A stretch of 61,322 nucleotides of DNA from positions 1 through 61,322 of the forward strand of contig JAOXSH010000015.1 of assembly GCA_025800145.1 (NCBI GenBank), read 5' to 3'. The position numbers and the translations under genes were made by a program. A model generated the notes under the pieces. That model saw only the letters and a program-made list of their open reading frames with translations, did not search any database and was not told where the DNA came from. This DNA comes from Cohaesibacter sp. (GTDB lineage: Bacteria > Pseudomonadota > Alphaproteobacteria > Rhizobiales > Cohaesibacteraceae). This document shows positions 42,511-51,070 of this stretch, piece after piece (the stretch's first letter is position 1; each line of letters begins with the position of its first letter).

Positions 42511-43065
42511 ATGCCTCAATCCTCTCATCCAAACGCGCCTGATACACAGCTTTCAGACAGCTCCAAGACGAAGCCAAGTCGTCAGGACAATCCACTTTTG
42601 CGCTATCTTTATTTGCTCATAGCTCTGGGTGGTTTGACCTATGCCGGGCTTGGTTTTGTCTCGTTGTCTGAAGCCACACGCAATGAGAGCTGGCCACGGA
42701 TTGAGGGACAAATTCTCTCCAACTCCGTGAAAGAATATGAACGCAAAAAAAGCGATGGCAGCCCGCTTACAACCTATCAGGCCTCTGTTGAATATCAGTA
42801 TGAGATTGGCGGGGTTTCCTACCAAAGCTCGGCTTTATCCCTGCATCCTGCCGAGCGCACATTAAAGGGCGTTGCGCAAACAGAGCTTGAGCCTTATCCG
42901 GTGGGAACAAAGGTTATGGTCTATTATAATCCTGATGATCCCAATCAGGCGGTCTTGCGCTCGTCTGATACGGTTGGGGCCTTTCAGGCCATTTCTGCCG
43001 GTCTTTGCATCGGTTTGGTTTGTCTGGTTCTTTTCTTCATCAGCAAACGCAGATTGTCCGATTAA
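42511..43065 (+). CDS. DUF3592-family membrane protein
   Basis: A protein of about 184 residues. It has a Ser/Pro-rich start, a membrane helix (YLYLLIALGGLTYAGLGFVS), an extracytoplasmic beta domain and a second helix near the end (AISAGLCIGLVCLVLFFISK). The domain has the DUF3592 pattern: SWPRIEGQILSNSV, then YQASVEYQYEIGGVSYQSSA and GTKVMVYYNPDDPNQAVL. Function unknown. ATG 42511 is preferred. ATG 42457 directly abuts its AAAGGG and would be poorly spaced, so the N-terminus is not settled. Confidence 0.8.
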   Translation: MPQSSHPNAPDTQLSDSSKTKPSRQDNPLLRYLYLLIALGGLTYAGLGFVSLSEATRNESWPRIEGQILSNSVKEYERKKSDGSPLTTYQASVEYQYEIGGVSYQSSALSLHPAERTLKGVAQTELEPYPVGTKVMVYYNPDDPNQAVLRSSDTVGAFQAISAGLCIGLVCLVLFFISKRRLSD

Positions 43066-43167
43066 CCGCGCTCTAGGAAGGCTTGATTAACCTGCCTGAT
43101 GCTAACTATGCCTTATGAGCTCTCAACCTAATATCTTCTTTTTGTGTCAGCTTTCAGGACATTTTTT

Positions 43168-45291
43168 ATGACAGCAAAAGCCTTTACAGCCAAATATCCC
43201 TCTCTCGCTCCCAAAGCGCCAAAACATCCAAGTCAGCGTCTTTTTCACGACATTGCGCTCAATGATGACTATGCATGGATGCGCGCCGAGAATTGGCAAG
43301 AGGTGATGCAAAAAGGCAAAGAGGTTCTGCCCGATGACATTCGCTCCTATCTAGAGGCGGAAAACCAATATACCGGGAAAGAGCTGGAGCACACCGAGGC
43401 TTTGCAGGCGCAGTTGTTTGAAGAAATGAAGGCCCGGATCAAGGAAGATGATTCCTCTGTTCCCTCCCCTGATGGGGCTTATGCTTATCAAAGCCGCTAT
43501 ATCAAGGGGGGACAATATCCCCTTCTTGTGCGCACACCGCGCGATGGTGGCGATGAAGAGATTTTGTTGGATGGCAACAAGGAAGCCGAAGGAGAGGCTT
43601 TTTTCCGTTTGGCCAGCACCAGTCATAGCCCAGATCACACGATGCTGGCTTGGGCGGTTGATACCAAGGGAAGCGAATATTATTCCGTTCGCATTCGCGA
43701 TCTGGAAAAGGGCACAGATCGGACAGATGAAATTTTGGTCGAGACCACCGGCGGCGTGGTTTGGAGTGCTGATTGCAGCCATCTTTACTATACATGGCTG
43801 GATGACAATCATCGCCCTTGCAAAGTGTTCCGGCATATCCTGGGCACAGATCAGGCCCGTGATGAGTTGATTTATGAGGAAAAAGATCCCGGCTTTTTTG
43901 TCGGGATTGGCAAGAGCCAATCTGGCAATTTTGTCATCATTGATTGTCATGACCACGAAACCAGTGAATGCTATTTGCTTGATGCCAAGGATGTCAAAGC
44001 CGCTCCCAAACTGATTGCGGCCCGTGAGAATGGCGTTGAATATAGTGTCGATGAGGGGTTGGGACTGCTTTATATTCTGACCAATGCGGATGGATCGGAA
44101 GATTTCAAGCTGGTAACCGCTCCAGCTATAGATCCATCGCGCAAAAATTGGGTGGATATGGTACCCCATCAGGCAGGTACCTTACTTCTGTCCCATTCGG
44201 TTTATCGTGATTATCTGACATGGATGGAGCGCGCCAATGGCTTGCCGCGCATTCAGATCAAGCATTTAACCTCAGGGGCTGTTCATGCCATTGCCTTTGA
44301 TGAGGAAGCCTATGCGCTTGGCTTATCCGGGTCTTTGGAATTTGACACCAATGTCATTCGGTTCAGTTATTCCTCGATGACCACACCGTCGAGAATTTAT
44401 GATTATGATATGGCCAGTCGCGCGCGCAGCTTGCGCAAAGAGCAAGAGGTGCCAAGCGGTCATGTGATTGAGGATTATGTAACGCGCAGGCTATATGCCC
44501 CTGCCCATGATGGTGAAACTGTGCCCATCACCTTGCTCTATCACAAGGATACGCCATTGGATGGCAGTGCGCCCTGCCTTCTTTATGGCTATGGCTCTTA
44601 TGGGATTTCCATTCCAGCGGGCTTTTCCACCAATGCGCTGTCTTTGGTTGACCGGGGCTTTGTCTATGCCATTGCCCATATACGCGGTGGCAAGGAAAAA
44701 GGCTTTGCTTGGTACAAGAATGGCAAACGCGAGCATAAGCCCAATACTTTCAAAGACTTTCTGTCTGCTGGCAATTATCTGGTTGAGCAGAATTTCACCA
44801 GCCGGGGACGCATTGTCGCCGAAGGTGGCTCTGCTGGCGGCATGTTGATGGGGGCCGTTGCCAATATGGAGCCGGATCTGTTTTGCGGCATTCTGGCGCT
44901 GGTTCCCTTTGTCGATGTGCTCAATACCATGCTGGATGAAACCCTGCCCCTCACCCCACCAGAATGGCCGGAATGGGGCAATCCTCTGGCATCCAAAGAG
45001 GATTATCAAACCATTGCGGCTTATTCGCCCTATGATCGGGTCAGCACCCAACATTATCCTGCCATATTGGCTGTGGGTGGCTTGACGGATCCGCGTGTGA
45101 CCTATTGGGAACCTGCAAAATGGGTGGCGAAATTGCGTGACCAGCGTCTGGACAGCAATCTTCTTTTGCTGAAAATCAATATGGATAGCGGCCATGCAGG
45201 AGCGTCAGGACGCTTTGATCGATTAAAAGAAACCGCTCTGGAATGGGCCTTTGCCTTGCAAGTAACCGGCAAGCTGGATGAAAAAGCATAA
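43168..45291 (+). CDS. ptrB: Oligopeptidase B (S9A serine peptidase)
   Basis: A cytoplasmic peptidase that cuts short peptides after basic residues. 707 residues: an N-terminal beta-propeller (about 70-420) and a C-terminal alpha/beta-hydrolase domain. The catalytic triad is Ser555 in EGGSAGGMLMG, Asp641 in GGLTDPRVTYWEP and His676 in DSGHAGASGRF. YGSYGISIPAGFSTNALSLV and IRGGKEKGFAWYKNGK are typical of the family. ATG 43168 matches the usual N-terminus. The end is odd: the 9-mer AAAGCATAA that codes Lys-Ala-stop is present three times in tandem. Confidence 0.93.
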   Translation: MTAKAFTAKYPSLAPKAPKHPSQRLFHDIALNDDYAWMRAENWQEVMQKGKEVLPDDIRSYLEAENQYTGKELEHTEALQAQLFEEMKARIKEDDSSVPSPDGAYAYQSRYIKGGQYPLLVRTPRDGGDEEILLDGNKEAEGEAFFRLASTSHSPDHTMLAWAVDTKGSEYYSVRIRDLEKGTDRTDEILVETTGGVVWSADCSHLYYTWLDDNHRPCKVFRHILGTDQARDELIYEEKDPGFFVGIGKSQSGNFVIIDCHDHETSECYLLDAKDVKAAPKLIAARENGVEYSVDEGLGLLYILTNADGSEDFKLVTAPAIDPSRKNWVDMVPHQAGTLLLSHSVYRDYLTWMERANGLPRIQIKHLTSGAVHAIAFDEEAYALGLSGSLEFDTNVIRFSYSSMTTPSRIYDYDMASRARSLRKEQEVPSGHVIEDYVTRRLYAPAHDGETVPITLLYHKDTPLDGSAPCLLYGYGSYGISIPAGFSTNALSLVDRGFVYAIAHIRGGKEKGFAWYKNGKREHKPNTFKDFLSAGNYLVEQNFTSRGRIVAEGGSAGGMLMGAVANMEPDLFCGILALVPFVDVLNTMLDETLPLTPPEWPEWGNPLASKEDYQTIAAYSPYDRVSTQHYPAILAVGGLTDPRVTYWEPAKWVAKLRDQRLDSNLLLLKINMDSGHAGASGRFDRLKETALEWAFALQVTGKLDEKA

Positions 45292-45309
45292 AAAGCATAA
45301 AAAGCATAA
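45283..45309 (+). repeat. Triplicated stop: AAAGCATAA x3
   Basis: Three exact copies of a 9-mer. The first is the last two codons and the stop of ptrB. The other two repeat Lys-Ala-stop in the same frame. Confidence 0.9.
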
Positions 45310-45313
45310 AATG

Positions 45314-45350
45314 AAAAGGCTCCAACTGATTGTCTGTTGGAGCCTTTTTT
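45314..45350. terminator. Bidirectional terminator between ptrB and the HAD gene
   Basis: AAAAGGCTCCAAC (45314-45326) pairs with GTTGGAGCCTTTT (45336-45348), followed by TT on the plus strand. The A-run on the left gives T on the minus strand for the convergent HAD gene. Confidence 0.88.
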
Positions 45351-45356
45351 CCTGAC

Positions 45357-46028
45357 CTATAAGAACAGCAAGCCTTCGAGATCCTTTAATTGGGCAGAAG
45401 GTGCCAAATCTTTATATTCGTCCGGTTGGCTGGTGCGATTGACCCAGACTGTGCGAAAACCATAGGCGGTTGCGCCTGCAATATCCCAACGATTGGAAGA
45501 TTGAAAGGATACCGTTTCTGGAAAGGCGCGAAAGACCGTTCCCACCAATTCATACACCTCTTTGGCCGTTTTATAGGTGCGCAATTCATCAACGGACAGA
45601 ACATGATCGAACAGATCCTGCAATCCATTGCCTTCTACCGCGGCTTTGAGCATATCAGGAGATCCATTGGACAGGATGGCCAGATCCTTGCCTTGGGCTT
45701 TTAAAGCTTCGAGAACAGAACGCACTTCGGGATAGGCTTCCAAAGAGAAATAGGCGTCGAGCAATTCAGCACGCTTTGATTGGTCCGCATCCGGCACTTT
45801 TGCAAAGGCATAATCCAACGCTTCTTCGGTCAGGCTCCAAAAATCCCTATAGCGCCCCATCAATCCCCGCACCCAGCTATATTCAAGCTGTTTACTGCGC
45901 CAGATTTCGGACAAAAATGCTGCATTGGGTCCTAAATCCTGCTCATGTTTTCGCACCGCTGCGTGCACATCAAACAAGGTGCCATAAGCATCAAACACAT
46001 AAACAGAACAGGGTGATGACTGGACCAT
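45357..46028 (-). CDS. HAD-superfamily haloacid dehalogenase type II
   Basis: A 223-residue hydrolase predicted to act on 2-haloacids or related substrates through an aspartyl intermediate. Motif I is YVFDAYGTLFDVH (nucleophile Asp in FDAYGT), motif II ILSNGSPDM, motif III Lys in DELRTYKTAKEVYE, and motif IV the SNRWDIAGATAYGF stretch that is specific to L-2-haloacid dehalogenases. AGGAGG lies before ATG 46028. The reading frame stays open for another 149 codons upstream, but that part runs through a family A repeat arm and is not a protein. Substrate not shown. Confidence 0.88.
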   Translation of the reverse strand: MVQSSPCSVYVFDAYGTLFDVHAAVRKHEQDLGPNAAFLSEIWRSKQLEYSWVRGLMGRYRDFWSLTEEALDYAFAKVPDADQSKRAELLDAYFSLEAYPEVRSVLEALKAQGKDLAILSNGSPDMLKAAVEGNGLQDLFDHVLSVDELRTYKTAKEVYELVGTVFRAFPETVSFQSSNRWDIAGATAYGFRTVWVNRTSQPDEYKDLAPSAQLKDLEGLLFL

Positions 46029-46355
46029 GAGATGCCTCCTTATACCAACGGCACGAAAGATTAACCCATATGACTGGATTTTGTTGTTGTACTCTGCCCA
46101 ATTGATCCGAAAAAGGAAAGCCCAACTTTTCCAAGCGCAAAGCCATTGCCAAAGAAGCGGCCTTGCCGAGGAATGTATGCACACTTTTGCACATTCATTA
46201 CTTTTTTCTGGCATTGCCCCTCTTTTGACATTTTGATGGTTAGAGTGATTCCAACCTGTGCCGTGCGGTTTTGCATCCCTAGCCTTGAAGCTGTCCGGCT
46301 CTTTGTTTCTGGCTCTCTTATGAGACGTCCCCCTGATAGTCAGGAGTAGTATGTG
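46029..46355. other. Divergent intergenic region, HAD gene / small secreted protein
   Basis: It contains a family A single arm just upstream of the HAD ribosome binding site. Otherwise no gene or clear signal. Confidence 0.5.
46042..46080 (+). repeat. Family A single arm
   Basis: ATACCAACGGCACGAAAGAT, then TAACCCATATGACTGGATT. It starts 14 bp upstream of the HAD start codon, so it forms the far end of that gene's leader. Confidence 0.8.
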
Positions 46356-46700
46356 ATGGGAAGACAAACAGTGTCTGTGCTGATGCTTGCGCTGGCCTTT
46401 GCCATGCCGCTGATGATCACAGCCCCCTCCCCAGCTTTCGCTGGAAGCCACATACGGCCAAAACCGCATCCTCATCGTTGTCTGGATCTTGCCAAAAAAA
46501 TTGGCCCATCAAAAGTCTGGTGGGGGCGTCATGTTGGCAAACGCGATCTTGAGCCAATGTTCAAATGGGGTCCAAAACAGGAGCATGTGAACCAGATTGG
46601 ATGCTTCAAAAGCCGCAAATCCTGTGAAAACTGGCTTTACTGGATGCGGACCGACTTTCCGCACAGCACATATTACAAGCCTTGCCGAAGAGGCTTATAA
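46356..46700 (+). CDS. Small secreted cysteine-containing protein, unrecognised
   Basis: A 114-residue protein with a clear signal peptide (VLMLALAFAMPLMITAPSPA, FAG cleavage after AFA). The mature domain is basic with four cysteines: HRCLDLAKKI, IGCFKSRKSCENWLYW and YYKPCRRG, which could form two disulfides. I do not recognise the family. GGAG lies about 10 nt upstream of ATG 46356. A GTG three bases earlier is also possible. It is convergent with sodB and shares its terminator. Confidence 0.65.
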   Translation: MGRQTVSVLMLALAFAMPLMITAPSPAFAGSHIRPKPHPHRCLDLAKKIGPSKVWWGRHVGKRDLEPMFKWGPKQEHVNQIGCFKSRKSCENWLYWMRTDFPHSTYYKPCRRGL

Positions 46701-46731
46701 TCTCTTCTTCAGACAAGAATATATTATAAAA

Positions 46732-46769
46732 AAAATCCCGTAAAATCATAATTTTACGGGATTTTCTTT
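46732..46769. terminator. Bidirectional terminator between the small secreted protein and sodB
   Basis: A 15-bp perfect stem (46732-46746 with 46751-46765), loop CATA, AT-rich ends giving T-runs on both strands. Confidence 0.85.
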
Positions 46770-46790
46770 ATTTAAAATATTAAGCTATGC

Positions 46791-47390
46791 TCAAGAGGCT
46801 GCTTCCAGCAATTCAGCAACATATTCCCAGTTGATCAGATTGTCGAACCAGCTTTCCAGATATTTCGGGCGGGCATTTCGATAATCGATATAATAGGAAT
46901 GCTCCCATACATCACAGCCGAGCAATGGTGTGCCCCCATGGACCAATGGATTTTCGCCATTTGGTGTTTTGGTAACTTCCAGTTTGCCGTCTTTCAGGGA
47001 CAACCAGCACCATCCAGAGCCGAACTGGGTGAGGCCAGCATTGATGAAATCAGCGCGGAATTTGTCCATGCCGCCCAGATCTTCGTCAATTTTTGCAGCC
47101 AGTGCGCCTGGAATTTTGCCCTCTTGAGCGACAGGCTTCATCCATTTCCAGAAATGGATGTGATTGTAATGCTGGGCAGCATTGTTGAAGAGGCCCGCAT
47201 TGGTGCCAAAGCTTTCCTTGACGATCTCTTCCAGGCTTTTGCCGTCCAGACCAGAATCCTTGAGCAGGTTGTTGCCGTTGGTCACATAAGCCATGTGATG
47301 CTTGTCATGGTGGAATTCCAAAGTCTCTGCGGACATGAAATCGCCAAGAGCGTCATAGGCATAGGGCAGTTCAGGAAGTTCAAAAGACAT
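46791..47390 (-). CDS. sodB: Superoxide dismutase, Fe/Mn family (iron-type features)
   Basis: It converts superoxide to hydrogen peroxide and oxygen in the cytoplasm. 199 residues. The metal ligands are His27 (EFHHDKHHMAYV), His77 (NNAAQHYNHIHFW), Asp160 and His164 (CDVWEHSYYIDYRNARPKY). Gln73 in NNAAQ is the position that marks iron-type enzymes. Metal use cannot be proven from sequence. The ATG has AGGAG upstream (CTCCTTTGGG on the plus strand). The gene is alone between terminators. Confidence 0.95.
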   Translation of the reverse strand: MSFELPELPYAYDALGDFMSAETLEFHHDKHHMAYVTNGNNLLKDSGLDGKSLEEIVKESFGTNAGLFNNAAQHYNHIHFWKWMKPVAQEGKIPGALAAKIDEDLGGMDKFRADFINAGLTQFGSGWCWLSLKDGKLEVTKTPNGENPLVHGGTPLLGCDVWEHSYYIDYRNARPKYLESWFDNLINWEYVAELLEAAS

Positions 47391-47596
47391 GGACAGTCTC
47401 CTTTGGGAGGGATGGTGAACTGACAGGATGGAGGCCGCCCTCTGTCCTGCATATTTGATTTATGTCAATTTAGGCATTGCGTGGCCGAACGGCAAGAGGC
47501 AAGCAAAGGCAAATTATGCTCCTTGGGGCTGTATGCACAAGCAATGCTGTTTAGAACTCTTCCAATTTGCTTTTCAGTCCAATGGCGATAGCCGAT

Positions 47597-48697
47597 TTAT
47601 CCTGTGTTCGTCTCGCTGACGATGGCATTCAAGCGCTGTGCAAAGGACATAACATCAAAATCCTCTTCCCGAATTCTGTCATAACAGGCCTGTTTGGTTT
47701 TGATCAAACGCTCACGATCATTGACCATTTCCAAAAGGCGCTCTGTCATGGCAAGCGCATCATCCACTGGCACCAAAGGCGCTACGATGCCACCTTTCAA
47801 GATATCCATTGCGCCATTAGTACAGGTGGAGAGGCAGGCTATGCCCTGCTCCATCATCGCGCAGAGCGTCAAACCAAACGGCTCTGTGCGTGTGGTTTGA
47901 CAATAGATATCGATCTCCTCGGCCAATTCTGTTTGGGAGAGATCCCCCGGAAATTCAACAAAGGGCGCGATTTGCTCTGCCAATTGTTTCAAATCCTGAT
48001 CCAGTGGCCCATCACCCGCCAGAAGAAAGCGCAGATCCGGTCTTTCCTGCGCAACCAATTGTGCCATATGCAGAAAGACCGCTTGCCCATTTTGCTCTTC
48101 AAAGGCGCTGTAAAAGCCTATGGTCAGCGGCTTATTGTCCGGCAGTTTTTTGATATCTGTTTGCGTGCATTGATAGGGATAAGGCAATCGGTCGATGCGG
48201 AGCTCATAATCCAATCTTGCTTTTGCCTTGTCTGTCGCGCTGGATGATAAGGTCAGAAGCGTGTCACAAGCTTTAAACGCGTCAAAATCATCCTCATGGC
48301 ACAGGCCGATAACCCTTTTTGCTATGATAGACAGCCCTTTGGCGGCATAACCATTATGGGTGATGGCGATATCAAAGTGGTGACGACGCATAGCGGTCAG
48401 GATCGGCCAAAGCTGGGGCGTGCGGCGCAAAAGCGAGCGGCCAAAGTCTGAAATCGGCAAAAATGCTATTTGTAAATCTTTCGCTACTTTGGCAAGAGCC
48501 GATCCATTGGGGGCCAGAACGGTCAGATCCAATGCCTTGTTTTCGCCCAATGCCGCCAAATAGAGCGCTTGCCTTGCGGGCATTTCTTTATTTTGGCGCT
48601 CGGATGCATAGAGTAAAACCCGCACAGTCTTTGTCTTTTTGGCGGTCCTTGTCCCCTTTTTGCCAGAGGCAGATATAATATTTTGATGCTCTGTCAT
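47597..48697 (-). CDS. GT4-like glycosyltransferase
   Basis: A 366-residue group 1 glycosyltransferase. After a basic N-terminal tail comes VRVLLYASERQNKEMPARQA (first Rossmann half). The second half has RFLLAGDGPLDQDLKQLAEQ and the nucleotide-sugar motif EPFGLTLCAMMEQG (E-x7-E type), then GAMDILKGGIVAPLVPVDDA. It is cytoplasmic and would transfer a sugar to a surface glycan or lipid. No polysaccharide operon surrounds it, so acceptor and donor are unknown. A stand-alone gene with flanking gaps of 150-200 bp. Confidence 0.85.
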   Translation of the reverse strand: MTEHQNIISASGKKGTRTAKKTKTVRVLLYASERQNKEMPARQALYLAALGENKALDLTVLAPNGSALAKVAKDLQIAFLPISDFGRSLLRRTPQLWPILTAMRRHHFDIAITHNGYAAKGLSIIAKRVIGLCHEDDFDAFKACDTLLTLSSSATDKAKARLDYELRIDRLPYPYQCTQTDIKKLPDNKPLTIGFYSAFEEQNGQAVFLHMAQLVAQERPDLRFLLAGDGPLDQDLKQLAEQIAPFVEFPGDLSQTELAEEIDIYCQTTRTEPFGLTLCAMMEQGIACLSTCTNGAMDILKGGIVAPLVPVDDALAMTERLLEMVNDRERLIKTKQACYDRIREEDFDVMSFAQRLNAIVSETNTG

Positions 48698-48847
48698 GTT
48701 GTATGCGCGACCAAAAAAGGGGAATCATTTTTCTATTCCCCTTTACGTTACTTCATGGCGCGTGGAAAACCAGCCTGTTTGCGATTAACTGCGGTAAATC
48801 ACGCAGACGCACAGATTTGATCTGTACTATCGATCAGGCACCATTAA

Positions 48848-49432
48848 TCAGGTCTCGCTTTTTTTCTTGATCCATTTAGAGCCTTGTGGTGGTTCATAAG
48901 CTTCCATTTGATCAAGGATCGCCCCAGCCTCTTCTCCGATGATCAGCATGTCCCGGTGGGCTTTGCGCACAAAGCCTTCTTGCGCTGTTTTGTCAAGAAA
49001 TTTGATCAGATCATCATAATAGCCAGCCACATTCATCAAAGCAGAGGGTTTGTCATGCCAGCCAAGCATTCCCCAAGTCCAGATTTCAAACATTTCATCC
49101 ATGGTGCCAGCACCACCGGGGATGGAAATGAAGCCATCAGATAAGTCTTCCATCATGGCTTTGCGCTCATGCATGGAAGAAACCAAATGCAATTCGCTCA
49201 GGCCCTTATGATCCACTTCTTTCTCTTTGAGGGCTTCTGGCAAAATGCCGATCACTTTGCCGCCTTGCGCCAATGCTGCATCAGCGCAAGCCCCCATCAG
49301 GCCGACCCCAGCGCCACCATAGACAAGCGTATAGCCACGGCGGGCAATTTCACTAGAGATAGCAATGGCGGCGTCTTTATAGTCTTCACGATTGCCCCAG
49401 TTGGAGCCACAGAAAATACAAATAGATTTCAT
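48848..49432 (-). CDS. LOG-family protein (cytokinin riboside monophosphate phosphoribohydrolase-like)
   Basis: A 194-residue Rossmann-fold protein. VYGGAGVGLMGACADAALAQ, then SMHERKAMMEDLSDGF and the active motif PGGAGTMDEMFE (PGGxGTxxE) define the LOG/TIGR00730 family, which releases adenine-type bases from nucleotide monophosphates. Many bacterial members have roles outside cytokinin production. A family A right arm lies 15-34 bp upstream of the start and so may be in its leader. Confidence 0.9.
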   Translation of the reverse strand: MKSICIFCGSNWGNREDYKDAAIAISSEIARRGYTLVYGGAGVGLMGACADAALAQGGKVIGILPEALKEKEVDHKGLSELHLVSSMHERKAMMEDLSDGFISIPGGAGTMDEMFEIWTWGMLGWHDKPSALMNVAGYYDDLIKFLDKTAQEGFVRKAHRDMLIIGEEAGAILDQMEAYEPPQGSKWIKKKSET

Positions 49433-49446
49433 AATCTTGAGCCTTC

Positions 49447-49466
49447 ATCTTTCATGCCGTTGGTAT
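49447..49466 (-). repeat. Family A single arm (reverse orientation)
   Basis: ATCTTTCATGCCGTTGGTAT, followed by TATT. Only the right arm is present. Confidence 0.75.
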
Positions 49467-49617
49467 TATTGGTCTGATCATGTATTTGGAAACTTTTGTA
49501 TCCAGAATAAAATATAAAAGTTATGAATCTGATGGTTTATCATTCGCTAACCCATAAATGATATATGTATAACCAGTCTTTATTACACTATAAATTTTAT
49601 AATATTATTCGAGACTT

Positions 49618-49657
49618 AGAGCATTTTGAATAAACACGTCATTATTCAACATGCCCT
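49618..49657. repeat. Family B palindrome, degenerate copy
   Basis: AGAGCATTTTGAATAAACAC then GTCATTATTCAACATGCCCT. It lies just upstream of the NrtS-chemoreceptor gene, so the in-frame extension to 49626 is repeat sequence. Confidence 0.75.
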
Positions 49658-49691
49658 AGCTTTTCAGGCTCTTGGATTGGAGACAATATCA

Positions 49692-50801
49692 ATGTTCCTT
49701 CGCGCCCTCATCTGTTCAATTCTGGTTGGAGCAGTCCTCACCCTTATCAATCAATATGATGCCTTTTTTGCAGATGCTGATTTTTCTTATAGCAAGGCAG
49801 TATTGAGTGCTATCGTGCCCTTCCTTGTATCGCTTGTTTCCTCTCTTCTTGCCCAAAAAGACCTGAAAGAGAGTAACACCAATAGTCTTCAATCATCTAT
49901 GCGAAACGACACGATATCTGATGCCACAGCGGACACGCTGAAGGCAACGTCTCCCGTTCTAGCACCAGATGCCCAACCTCCTCAATGCCTTGAGACATTG
50001 AATGATGCCAGTGCGATGGTTTCGCAAATTTTGCAAAATGCCAAAAATGTCAATGCGGCCAGTAAAGACAGAAAGCAGTTTCTGATTGATCTATCTGAAA
50101 CAGCGAAGAATTTGCAGGACAATTTTCAGGCAATTGAGACAAATTCGAGCTTCTATTCGCAAGAATTATCCAACGCCAACACTGACATGCATGTGTTAAG
50201 CGATAGCGTGAGCGGGGTCTCTCACCAAAGCGAGGGCTCCATTGCTTTGTCCAGACAATTGACCGCTTCGATTGAAGGATTTGCGCAGAAATTCTCAAAT
50301 ATCGAAGATTTGGCGAGCCAGATTGCCTCTATTTCGACCCAAACCAATTTGCTGGCGCTCAATGCCACCATTGAAGCGGCCCGTGCCGGGGATGCTGGCA
50401 AGGGATTTGCTGTTGTTGCCGGCGAAGTGAAAGCTCTGGCCCATTCGACTGATGATGCGGTTTCGTCCATCACCGCAATTCTTGGTGATATGACAACAGC
50501 CATACAAAATATGAAACAAACCAATGATGATATTGGCGAAACCCTTCAAACGACGGTTCATGACAGCCAGCAAAGTGCGCAACTGATTGCCGACATCAAG
50601 ATTCTGATTGAAAAAACAACAGCCATGATTTCTGAAAATGCGCAGGATATGGCGGAAAAATCCAGTATATTTGAAGAAATTGCCCAACAATTGCTTGTTA
50701 TTCGTGACGATACAGACAATGCGATCAAAGGCTCTGCCAATAATATGCAATTGGCCCAGCAGGCTAAGGATAATATTCAAGAAGCCGTTGCTTCTGGTTA
50801 G
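49692..50801 (+). CDS. Membrane chemoreceptor-like protein with an NrtS-type N-terminal domain
   Basis: A 369-residue fusion. Residues 1-58 hold two membrane helices in the pattern of the nitrate/nitrite transporter NrtS ([20 protein letters not shown] with YDAFF, then [20 protein letters not shown]). A linker and a methyl-accepting signalling hairpin follow. Its tip is [20 protein letters not shown] followed by [20 protein letters not shown]. There is no periplasmic sensor domain and no HAMP domain that I can see. ATG 49692 follows GGAGA; the upstream Met lies in a repeat. No che genes are nearby. Its stop TAG runs into a TAGAGCAT repeat-like motif. The signalling domain is certain. The NrtS match is by eye. 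Confidence 0.8.
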   Translation: MFLRALICSILVGAVLTLINQYDAFFADADFSYSKAVLSAIVPFLVSLVSSLLAQKDLKESNTNSLQSSMRNDTISDATADTLKATSPVLAPDAQPPQCLETLNDASAMVSQILQNAKNVNAASKDRKQFLIDLSETAKNLQDNFQAIETNSSFYSQELSNANTDMHVLSDSVSGVSHQSEGSIALSRQLTASIEGFAQKFSNIEDLASQIASISTQTNLLALNATIEAARAGDAGKGFAVVAGEVKALAHSTDDAVSSITAILGDMTTAIQNMKQTNDDIGETLQTTVHDSQQSAQLIADIKILIEKTTAMISENAQDMAEKSSIFEEIAQQLLVIRDDTDNAIKGSANNMQLAQQAKDNIQEAVASG

Positions 50802-50846
50802 AGCATAGTTTTCGAAAAGTGTGTGCAGTTTTCGAAAAATAGGCTT

Positions 50847-50932
50847 ATACCAACGGCACGAAAGATTGACCCATATGACCGGATTTTATTGGCTTTCTGG
50901 TCATATGGGTTAATCTTTCGTGCCGTTGGTAT
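50847..50932. repeat. Family A palindromic element, near-perfect minimal copy (86 bp)
   Basis: Two 37-bp arms, ATACCAACGGCACGAAAGAT at the left and its complement at the right, differ at only two positions and enclose about 12 bp. Both sides are flanked by TTA. This is the best-preserved minimal form. Confidence 0.9.
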
Positions 50933-50949
50933 TAGAAACAAAGACGATA

Positions 50950-50983
50950 GCATTTTGAATAACGACATGTTTATTCAAAATGC
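50950..50983. repeat. Family B palindrome
   Basis: GCATTTTGAATAACGACATG then TTTATTCAAAATGC, the same unit as 28874-28913. It follows the family A copy after 17 bp. Confidence 0.8.
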
Positions 50984-51012
50984 TCTCGTTTTAAAGAAAG
51001 CGACTGCATAAA

Positions 51013-51036
51013 AAACCCGGCTAAAAGCCGGGTTTG
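51013..51036. terminator. Bidirectional terminator between the chemoreceptor and mutase genes
   Basis: AAACCCGGCT (51013-51022), loop AAA, AGCCGGGTTT (51026-51035). It serves convergent genes on both strands. Confidence 0.8.
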
Positions 51037-51070
51037 TTTATTTCATTTTGATGTAGATCTACTGCACTGT

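Noticed and set aside
43351..44169. 272-codon open frame on the minus strand
   Set aside because: Antisense to oligopeptidase B, with no ribosome binding site or recognisable domain.
46029..46475. 149-codon N-terminal extension of the HAD dehalogenase frame
   Set aside because: It runs through a family A repeat arm and lacks conserved sequence. A strong AGGAGG selects the ATG at 46028, where the family motif begins.
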